From DASZCR01 sp035942915 (GTDB lineage: Bacteria; Acidobacteriota; Blastocatellia; Pyrinomonadales; Pyrinomonadaceae), in the NCBI GenBank assembly GCA_035942915.1, contig DASZCR010000375.1:1-13044 (forward strand): a DNA stretch of 13,044 nucleotides, written 5' to 3'. Positions 5,998 to 13,044 of the stretch are shown piece by piece (positions within the stretch are counted from its first letter, which is position 1; each line of letters opens with the position of its first letter). The notes under the pieces are model-generated. The model did no database searches. It had not been told where the DNA came from and saw only the letters and a list, made by a program, of their open reading frames with translations. Position numbers and translations under genes: made by a program.

Positions 5998-8900
5998 ATG
6001 GATGCTTCACATCTGCCCGGCCTGCGTCTGCGTCTGTTCTGTCTGTTTCTCGCTTACATCTTGTTCGTCGCGCTCATCGCGCCCTTTCAGGTGCGGAGGG
6101 CGGCAGCGTCGCCGCCTTCCGTCGCTCCGCAGGCAGCGGCGTCGAAGACGCCCTCTGCCGCACCGCAGGGGCGCTCGGCGCGTCCCTCCGCGCACCGTCA
6201 AGGCGAACTGCTCGTGCGCTTTCGCGAGGGCGCGTCGGAGCAGGAGCGACAGGCGGCGGTCGAGAATCGTGGCGCGCGCCGGGGCAAGAGACTGCGCGGG
6301 ATGCCGCACATGGAGAAACTGTTGCTGTCGCCGCAGCAGGACGTAGAGGCGCTGGCGGCTCAACTGCGCGAGGATGCGTCGGTCGAGTTTGCCGAGCCGA
6401 ATTTCCTCATCAACAAGTCGCAGGCCGTCCCCGATGATACACAGTTCGGCCAGCAGTGGGCGCTCAGGAACGAGGGACAGAGCGGCGGCACGGCCGGAGC
6501 GGATATCAACGCGGTGACGGCGTGGCAGAGTACGACCGGCGAGCCGACGACCGTCATCGCCGTCATCGACAGCGGCATCGACTTCACGCATCCAGACCTC
6601 AGCGGCAATCAGTGGACGAACCCTGCCGAGCGCGCCAATAAGCACGACGACGACCGCAACGGTTATCTCAACGACCTGCACGGTTGGGACTGGGTTAAAG
6701 AGACGGGCGAGGTGCGCGACGAGCAGGGGCACGGGACGGCCGTCGCGGGCGTGATTGCCGCGCAGGGCAACAATCGGGCGGGCATCTCCGGCGTCATGTG
6801 GCGCGCGAGCCTGATGAATTTGCGCGTCCTCGACGCGCAGGGCACGGGCGACGTGGCCTCTGCGGTCGAGGCCATCAACTATGCCACGCTGATGGGCGCG
6901 CAGGTCATCAACTGCTCTTGGGGAACGGACGAGCCTTCGCAGGCTTTGCGCGACGCGATTCGACGCGCGACGGGACGCGGCATCGTCGTCGTGGCTGCGG
7001 CGGGCAACGACGGGCGCGACCTCGATGCGGTCGGATACTATCCGGCCGCCTTCGACCTGCCGAACGTCATCGGCGTCGCGGCCACCGACAGTCGAGACCG
7101 TCTGGCGAGTTGGTCGAACCTTGGCGCGACGCGCGTCCACGTCGCCGCGCCCGGAGTTGATGTGCTGACAACGCGGATGGGCGGCGGTTATCAAACCTTG
7201 AGCGGCTCGTCTCTCGCCGCGCCTTTCGTGAGCGGCGTCGCCGGACTCGTCAAAACGCAGCGGCCGTTCCTCAAGGCCGACGCCGCGCGCGAAGCCATCC
7301 TCTCGAACGTCAGGACAGTGGCGGAACTGAGCGGGAAGGTTTCCTCCGGCGGCATCGTCAACGCGGGCGGCGCTCTCTCCGCGCTCGTTGCCATGTCGGC
7401 CGAGCGCGACATGCGCGACGAGAACGCCAACGGCATTGACGACGACACCGAACCCAATCGGGACAACGGCAAGGAGAAGGAGAAAGGCGGAGGCGGAAGT
7501 GAGGGCGGCAGAGGCAACGGCAACGAAGATGAGAAGGGAGTTCATCGGCAGCCCGGTGTCCCCGGCGATGGATTGCCGAACCTCGACGAAGTGCGTCAAC
7601 TCAAGAACGTCCATCCGAAAGCACAGGAGCCGATTAAATCCAACATCTGTTATGAGTGCGAGCCGTGTATAGAGTGTGGCGGCGGCGGCTACAACGAGCC
7701 GCCCGTGGCGGTCGTCGGTGGCCCTTACAGCGGGACGGTCGGTGCGGCCATCCCCTTCGACGCCAGCGGCTCTTACGACGTTGACGGCTCGATTAACAGC
7801 TATCAGTGGGATTTCGGCGACGGCACGACCGGGACTGGCATCTGGCCTTCCAAGAGCTATGCGGCCGGCGGCACTTACACGGTCACGCTGACGGTCAGAG
7901 ATAACAGCTTCCAGTACGGGTTCGCCTCGACGACCGTGAGTGTCAGCGGCGCGTCTAATCTGCCGAGTCCCTGGGCGACGCAGGACATCGGCAGCGTGGG
8001 CTACGCGGGCAGCGCCAGTTACGCTTCAGGTAGTTTCAGCTTGCAGGGGTCGGGCGCGGACATCTGGGACACGGCCGACGGCTTCCGCTACGTCTATCAG
8101 CCGTGGACGGGCGACGGGCAGATTGTCGCGCGCGTCGCCTCGGTCGGTTACACAGACGCGTGGGCGAAGGCGGGCGTGATGATTCGTGAGAGCCTGACGA
8201 ACAACTCGCGCCACGCTTCGATGTTCCTCACGCCGGGGATGGGCACGGCCTTTCAATGGAGAGACACGCCGGGCGGCTATAGCGGCCACGTCGGGAGCGG
8301 CGGCGCAGCGCCCGTCTGGGTCAAACTCACGCGCGCCGGAAACAGCTTCAGCGGTTACGCGTCCGCCGATGGTGTGAACTGGACTCTGGTCGGAACGGCG
8401 GCCATCGGCATGGCCTCTACCGTCTACGTCGGCATGGCCGTGACGAGTCATAACAACGGCGCGCTCTGTGCGGCGAGTTTCGACAACGTCGGCCTCAGCG
8501 CGGCGACGACCAACAACGCCGCTTTCGTCTCGCAGTCCGTGCCTTCGACGCTGACGGCTGGACAGACGGCCAACGTCTCGGTGACGATGCAGAACACGGG
8601 CACAACGACGTGGACGACGGCCGAAGGCTACAAACTCGGCTCGCAGAATCCGCAGGACAACGGCACGTGGGGCACGGGTCGCGTCGCTTTGCCCGCTTCG
8701 GTCGCGCCCGGCGGGCAAGCCACCTTCAACTTCAACGTCACCGCGCCGACGACTCCCGGCACGTATAACTTCCAATGGCGGATGCTGCGTGAGGGCGTCG
8801 AATGGTTCGGCGGCTACACGACGAACGTGACGGTGACGGTCAACAATCCGCCCTCGACCGGCGGAGGATACACGGGCAACAACGTCACTGTCGCACGCCT

Positions 8901-11900
8901 CGACGCGGCGAATCGCACGGGAGCCACAGACCTCTTCTCCGGCAACTATTCGTGGGATGTGCCCATCGTCGGGCTGGCCGGGCGCTCCGGTCACGACCTC
9001 GGCATCTCGCTCTCCTACAACTCGCTCGTCTGGACGAAACACGGTTCGACCATCACCTTCGACGCCGACCAGGGCTTTCCCGGCCCCGGCTTCCGCCTCG
9101 GCTTCCCCGTGCTCGAACCGCGCCATTACAACGAAGTGACCGGCCGCTACGGCTACCTGTTGCTGACGCCTTCGGGCGCGCGTGTCGAACTGCGGCAAGT
9201 CAACGGCACGAACGTCTACGAGGCCGGAGACTCTTCCTATCTGCAACTCATCGACTACGGGTCGAGCCTGCTCATGCGCGCCACCGACGGCACGCAGTTC
9301 TCTTACGTGGCCGTGAATAATCGTTGGGTCTGCACGCAAATCAAGGACAGGAACGGCAACTATATCTCGGCCACTTATCACGCCAACGGCCGCCTCGCCA
9401 ACGTCACCGACACGCTCGGCCGCGTCGTCACCTTCAACTACGACGGCGCATGGCGACCCGTCTCGATTGTCCAGACGTGGAACCGCGCGGGCTATAACGA
9501 GACGCACGAGTGGGCGAGGTTCGGCTACGGCGACCTCTACGTCGCGCCCGGTTTTTCGGGTCTCTCGGTCAACGGGCCGCAGAACACTTACGTCTCCGTG
9601 CTCACGCAGGTCAGCCTCGACGACGGCTCGCGCTACAACTTCGAGTACAACTCGGCCGGGCAGGTCGCCGTCATCCGTCACTACGCCTACGACGGCCACC
9701 AGCGGCGCTACACCGTCTACGGCTTTTACGCGGGCGGCACGGATGTGCCGCGCATCACCGAGCGAAGAGACTGGGCAGAGAACTGGAACGGCGGCGCGGA
9801 AGCCATCACCTCTTTTAACGACGAAGGCAACGGGACGAAGAGCCTGACGATGCCCGACCGCTCGACCGTCCATAAACAGGTCTATGCGATGTCCGGGTGG
9901 ATGCGCGGCCTCGTCACTGCCGAGGAGACGTGGAGCGCCGGAGTGCGGCAGCGCTGGTTCACCACCGCCTTCACGCAGGACGACACCAACGCCGCTTACC
10001 CGCTCAACCCGCGTCCGACCGAGACCAACGTCTACGACGCGCACGGGAACCGTCGTCGCACGACCGTCGAGTACACGCCGAGCTTCGGTCTGCCCGCCAA
10101 CGTGCGCGAGTACGCTGCCGACGGCGCAACCGTGCTACGACGCATCGAGACCTCCTATCAGTTGGGCGCGCCATACGTTGACCGGCGCATCATCGGTCTG
10201 CCGTCTGTGCAGCAGGTCTTCGAGGGCGAGAGCCTGCTCGTCGCCAAAGTCGAGAGCCATTACGATTGGACGGACGCGCAATCTTTCAGCGCGCAGTCGC
10301 CCTCGATGGGACACGATGCGGCCAACTACGGCGCAGGGTTCATCGTCGGGCGCGGCAACCTGACAGGCGTCAGGCGTTTCAACATCTTCGCCCCCTGGGA
10401 CGTGAATCAGGCCACGTGGACGCAACGCCTCGCCTACAACGCGGCCGGTTCGGTGGTCGCCAAGCGCGACGCGCTCGACCACACGACCTCCATCTCCTAC
10501 GCCGACTCTTACTCCGACGGCGGGAACGCGCGCAACACGCTCGCCTACCCGACGGCCGTCACCGACCCGGCCGGTTTCTCCATCACAGCACAGTACAACT
10601 ACGACATGGGGCTGGTCGTCCGCGCGCAAGACCGGAAGGGCGCTTTCACGACGACCGTCTATGACACGGCCGGGCGCGTCGAGCGTTCGACGAACGGCAT
10701 CAATGGCGCTTACACGCGCTACGTTTACGGGTCTGGTCACGACTGGGTGCAGCAGTTCACTACGGTCGAGGCAGGGCAGGCCGAAGCCTACTCAATCACG
10801 GTCTTCGACGGCGCGGGGCGCGTGCGCGCCACAGCCGGTTATCATCCCGGCAGCGCGGGCGGCTATCGCGGACAGTTCACCTCCTACGACGTGATGGGGC
10901 GCGTCGCCAGTCGCACCAACCCGGCCGAAATCACCGGCGGATGGGTTCCTTACGGCGACGATGCGGCCGGGTGGGTTTCGACGCAGTACGCTTACGACTG
11001 GAAGGGACGGCTGACGCGCACGACCAACACCGACAGCACCTATTCGGAACTCTCATACGGCGGCTGCGGCTGTGCGGGCGGCGAGACCATCACCACCACC
11101 GACGAGGTCGGGCGCAGGCAGCGCGTCACCAGCGACGCGCTCGGACGCCCCTTCAAAGTCGAAGATTTCAACTGGAACGGGAGCGTCTACCGCACCCTGC
11201 TGAACACCTACAACGGCCGCGACCAGATTACGCAGACGCTCGTGCAGGACGCGGCCAGCGGCGTCAGTCAGGCGACCACCATCGAGTATGACGGCTTCGG
11301 CCGCATCTGGAAGAAGAAAGCGCCGATTCAACTCGCGCCGACCGTCTACGAGTACAACGCCGACGACACGCCGTTGAAGGTCACGGACGCGCGCGGCGTC
11401 GCGGCGCATTACACGCACAACTCGCGCGGGCTTGTCACGAACATCAGCTACACCGCTCCGGGCGACATCACCCCGACCCCCAGCGTCGCCTTCGACTACG
11501 ACGCGGCGGGCAACCGGCTCTGGATGACGGACGGCGCGGGTCGCACCGACTACCAGTACAACACGCTCTCCCAACTGACACAGGAGACGAGGCAGTTTGC
11601 AGGACTGCCCGGCTCCTACTCGCTCACATATCAGTACAACCTCGCAGGGCATCTCAAGAGCATCACCGACTACAACAACTCGCAGGTCAGTTACAGTTAC
11701 GACACGGCCGGGAGAGTCTCGGCCGTCAACGCCTCCGGCTTCGGCGGCGTCTCACAGTTCGCCTCCAACATCACCTACCGCGCTTCCGGCGCGCTCAAAG
11801 GCATGACGTATGGCAACGGCGTGCAGGTCAGCATGAGCTACAACTCACGCCTGCTGCCCACGCGCTACGACGTGACCGGGTTGCAGTACTACTACGGGCA

Positions 11901-13044
11901 GCCACCGGCCGCCAGCGGTTCCACCTACTCTTATTACGCCGATGGGCGCGTCAGCTACGCGCAGGACATCCGTGACGGCATCTTCGACCGCGCCTATCAG
12001 TACGACCACGTCGGCCGCATTCAGGAGGCCATGTCAGGCGCACAGGCGCGCGGAGGAACGGCCGCCGACGGCCCCTATCGCCAGAGCTATGGCTATGACG
12101 CATGGGACAACATCACCACGCGTAACAACCGTCTCTGGAGCCAGTGGCTCGGTGCAGACACCTCGACCTATACCAACAACCGTCGGCAGGGTTGGGACTA
12201 CGACGCGGCCGGCAACATCACGCGCGACACCTACGAGCATACCTACGACGCCGCCGGTGGAAGGACCAAATCGAGAAAGGAGTGGTTCGAGACCTCCTTC
12301 AACCCCTGGGAGTATCACGTCATCACGATAGAGCAGAGCTACGACGGCGACGGCCGTCCGGTCAAGCGCGTCGAGACGCGCCATCTCGAAGACGGCAACG
12401 GCACCAACAGCGATGAGGTGACGCCGACCTATTACCTCAGGTCGAGCGTGATGGACGGCGCTATCATCAAAGAGGTCGGTGGCCGCTCGCACGTCTACGC
12501 TCTGGGGCAGAAGATTGCAGAGCAGTGGGAGGGCGCAACCTCCGCGCAGTTCTGGCACATGAACCCCGTCACGGGAAGTTGGGTCGAGGCGTGGGGCACG
12601 GTCGGCACACGCAAGGAGATGGACCCGTTAGGAGCCGATGTCGGCACTTTCGACCCGTTCGTCACCTACGGCTCGCCGAATTATCTGGACATGCGACCGG
12701 CCGAGCCGCTCTTCCTTGAGGGCGGCGACCCGTTCGACACGCGCGGCGGTTGCACGCTCGACGGCATGCCGATATCTTGCTCTGAGGCCAGTCGCAGGTT
12801 GGAGACGGGCAGCGCCGTCTTCGACACCCTGACGACCGTCAGTATCACTTACACGAGCGGGCGGCGGGAAACTTTCGTCGGGCATAGCAGTCTGCCGCCG
12901 GGACTCGACCTGCGTTTCACAGGACAGATGGCGCATGACGCCGCCTTCGGCTTCAGAATCGGCAACATCCTCGGCGGCTTCAACCTCGGCGTCTTCATGG
13001 CTATCGGCAACGCCTTCGCCTCGCGCGCCAACACCGTCGAGGGC
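5998..13044 (+). CDS. Secreted subtilase (S8)-PKD-lectin-like-FW-RHS/YD-repeat fusion protein, 3' end beyond the window
   Basis: One frame of 2349 codons without a stop; the gene continues past the window edge. Residues 1-37 form a Sec signal peptide: R10/R12, a hydrophobic core at 13-28, then RRAAAS. Residues about 69-138 resemble an inhibitor-I9-type propeptide (GELLVRFREGASEQER to FAEPNFLI). The subtilase domain, about 146-465, has all catalytic residues: D191 (VIDSGID), H245 (GHGTAVAG), oxyanion N337 (AAAGNDG) and S405 (GSSLAAPFVSG). A charged Gly-rich linker follows, with calcium-loop-like DENANGIDDD (474-483) and a CxxCxxCxxC cluster (C551-C560). Next come a PKD domain (567-650, YQWDFGDG), a DUF1349/concanavalin-like domain (about 655-834) and an NBR1-type Ig-like domain with conserved tryptophans (842-951). 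An RHS/YD-repeat shell runs from about 962 to 2216 and ends in KEMDPLGADVG (2206-2216). A tail with CTLDGMPISC follows to the edge. It probably acts outside the cytoplasm. The protease could mature the protein itself or cut targets; an RHS shell normally encloses a C-terminal effector, but none is visible here. Confidence 0.95.
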   Translation, partial: MDASHLPGLRLRLFCLFLAYILFVALIAPFQVRRAAASPPSVAPQAAASKTPSAAPQGRSARPSAHRQGELLVRFREGASEQERQAAVENRGARRGKRLRGMPHMEKLLLSPQQDVEALAAQLREDASVEFAEPNFLINKSQAVPDDTQFGQQWALRNEGQSGGTAGADINAVTAWQSTTGEPTTVIAVIDSGIDFTHPDLSGNQWTNPAERANKHDDDRNGYLNDLHGWDWVKETGEVRDEQGHGTAVAGVIAAQGNNRAGISGVMWRASLMNLRVLDAQGTGDVASAVEAINYATLMGAQVINCSWGTDEPSQALRDAIRRATGRGIVVVAAAGNDGRDLDAVGYYPAAFDLPNVIGVAATDSRDRLASWSNLGATRVHVAAPGVDVLTTRMGGGYQTLSGSSLAAPFVSGVAGLVKTQRPFLKADAAREAILSNVRTVAELSGKVSSGGIVNAGGALSALVAMSAERDMRDENANGIDDDTEPNRDNGKEKEKGGGGSEGGRGNGNEDEKGVHRQPGVPGDGLPNLDEVRQLKNVHPKAQEPIKSNICYECEPCIECGGGGYNEPPVAVVGGPYSGTVGAAIPFDASGSYDVDGSINSYQWDFGDGTTGTGIWPSKSYAAGGTYTVTLTVRDNSFQYGFASTTVSVSGASNLPSPWATQDIGSVGYAGSASYASGSFSLQGSGADIWDTADGFRYVYQPWTGDGQIVARVASVGYTDAWAKAGVMIRESLTNNSRHASMFLTPGMGTAFQWRDTPGGYSGHVGSGGAAPVWVKLTRAGNSFSGYASADGVNWTLVGTAAIGMASTVYVGMAVTSHNNGALCAASFDNVGLSAATTNNAAFVSQSVPSTLTAGQTANVSVTMQNTGTTTWTTAEGYKLGSQNPQDNGTWGTGRVALPASVAPGGQATFNFNVTAPTTPGTYNFQWRMLREGVEWFGGYTTNVTVTVNNPPSTGGGYTGNNVTVARLDAANRTGATDLFSGNYSWDVPIVGLAGRSGHDLGISLSYNSLVWTKHGSTITFDADQGFPGPGFRLGFPVLEPRHYNEVTGRYGYLLLTPSGARVELRQVNGTNVYEAGDSSYLQLIDYGSSLLMRATDGTQFSYVAVNNRWVCTQIKDRNGNYISATYHANGRLANVTDTLGRVVTFNYDGAWRPVSIVQTWNRAGYNETHEWARFGYGDLYVAPGFSGLSVNGPQNTYVSVLTQVSLDDGSRYNFEYNSAGQVAVIRHYAYDGHQRRYTVYGFYAGGTDVPRITERRDWAENWNGGAEAITSFNDEGNGTKSLTMPDRSTVHKQVYAMSGWMRGLVTAEETWSAGVRQRWFTTAFTQDDTNAAYPLNPRPTETNVYDAHGNRRRTTVEYTPSFGLPANVREYAADGATVLRRIETSYQLGAPYVDRRIIGLPSVQQVFEGESLLVAKVESHYDWTDAQSFSAQSPSMGHDAANYGAGFIVGRGNLTGVRRFNIFAPWDVNQATWTQRLAYNAAGSVVAKRDALDHTTSISYADSYSDGGNARNTLAYPTAVTDPAGFSITAQYNYDMGLVVRAQDRKGAFTTTVYDTAGRVERSTNGINGAYTRYVYGSGHDWVQQFTTVEAGQAEAYSITVFDGAGRVRATAGYHPGSAGGYRGQFTSYDVMGRVASRTNPAEITGGWVPYGDDAAGWVSTQYAYDWKGRLTRTTNTDSTYSELSYGGCGCAGGETITTTDEVGRRQRVTSDALGRPFKVEDFNWNGSVYRTLLNTYNGRDQITQTLVQDAASGVSQATTIEYDGFGRIWKKKAPIQLAPTVYEYNADDTPLKVTDARGVAAHYTHNSRGLVTNISYTAPGDITPTPSVAFDYDAAGNRLWMTDGAGRTDYQYNTLSQLTQETRQFAGLPGSYSLTYQYNLAGHLKSITDYNNSQVSYSYDTAGRVSAVNASGFGGVSQFASNITYRASGALKGMTYGNGVQVSMSYNSRLLPTRYDVTGLQYYYGQPPAASGSTYSYYADGRVSYAQDIRDGIFDRAYQYDHVGRIQEAMSGAQARGGTAADGPYRQSYGYDAWDNITTRNNRLWSQWLGADTSTYTNNRRQGWDYDAAGNITRDTYEHTYDAAGGRTKSRKEWFETSFNPWEYHVITIEQSYDGDGRPVKRVETRHLEDGNGTNSDEVTPTYYLRSSVMDGAIIKEVGGRSHVYALGQKIAEQWEGATSAQFWHMNPVTGSWVEAWGTVGTRKEMDPLGADVGTFDPFVTYGSPNYLDMRPAEPLFLEGGDPFDTRGGCTLDGMPISCSEASRRLETGSAVFDTLTTVSITYTSGRRETFVGHSSLPPGLDLRFTGQMAHDAAFGFRIGNILGGFNLGVFMAIGNAFASRANTVEG
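9361..12480 (+). repeat. YD/RHS repeat array of the fusion protein
   Basis: Coding region with many degenerate repeats of the YD type, roughly YD..GR(V/L)......D..G. Clear units include YDTAGRVERSTNG, FDGAGRVRATAG, YDVMGRVASRTNP, YDWKGRLTRTTNTD, YDGFGRIWKKKAP, YDAAGNRLWMTDGAGR, YDTAGRVSAVNASG, YDHVGRIQEAMSG and YDAAGNITRDTYEHTYD. This is the beta-strand shell of RHS/Tc-type proteins. The array is interrupted at about 11056-11085 by the small Cys motif GGCGCAGGE. Confidence 0.88.

Noticed and set aside
6007..7614. Open frame of 535 codons on the minus strand
   Set aside because: It is antisense to the signal peptide and subtilase domain, whose catalytic motifs prove the plus frame. The translation is Arg/Val-rich without domains, and the hydrophobic start is a by-product of the Gly/acidic linker.
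8026..10044. Long open frame of 672 codons on the minus strand
   Set aside because: It is wholly antisense to the DUF1349/NBR1/RHS part of the fusion gene, is V/R/D-rich, has no recognisable domain and is expected from high-GC codon use on the other strand.

Overview
This is a high-GC bacterial window with two very large genes for multi-domain, surface-type proteins and one small gene between them. I see no tRNA, rRNA, CRISPR array, insertion sequence or phage gene. The RHS/YD-repeat part of the rightmost gene carries motifs (GGCGCAGGE inside the repeat array, KEMDPLGADVG near the end of the shell, then a short tail with a CTLDGMPISC pair) that I associate from memory with RHS proteins of Acidobacteriota, especially Blastocatellia. 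The taxonomic call is an inference, because no phylogenetic marker gene is present.

Layout. (1) 51-4541, minus strand: a 1496-residue protein with five tandem IPT/TIG immunoglobulin-like domains joined by polyproline linkers, two 'PNGGE' beta-sandwich modules and an approximately 820-residue C-terminal region I cannot assign. (2) 4542-5057: a gap of about 516 bases with weak hairpins downstream of the next gene and nothing that looks coding. (3) 5058-5672, minus strand: a 204-residue acidic, tryptophan-rich protein of unknown function. (4) 5673-5997: a divergent, locally AT-rich control region with a strong sigma-70-type promoter facing right and two perfect 8-bp inverted repeats in a leader of about 176 nt. 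(5) 5998-13044, plus strand, running off the window without a stop: one uninterrupted frame of at least 2349 codons. It encodes, in order, a signal peptide, an inhibitor-I9-like propeptide, a subtilase (S8) domain with an intact catalytic triad, a calcium-loop/Cys-rich linker, a PKD domain, a DUF1349/concanavalin-like domain, an NBR1-type four-tryptophan Ig-like domain, an RHS/YD-repeat shell and the start of a C-terminal tail.

The most notable object is this secreted protease-RHS fusion. A catalytic subtilisin with adhesion or ligand-binding modules is joined in one chain to an RHS shell whose canonical C-terminal core motif is replaced by a divergent form. A reasonable model is an exported, self-maturing surface or toxin-delivery protein, but no toxin domain can be seen because the window ends inside the gene. 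The small divergent gene and the IPT/TIG gene may be accessory partners or chance neighbours; the sequence does not decide. Both minus-strand genes read away from the RHS gene, and all three starts are supported by GGAG-type ribosome binding sites 8-10 nt upstream.
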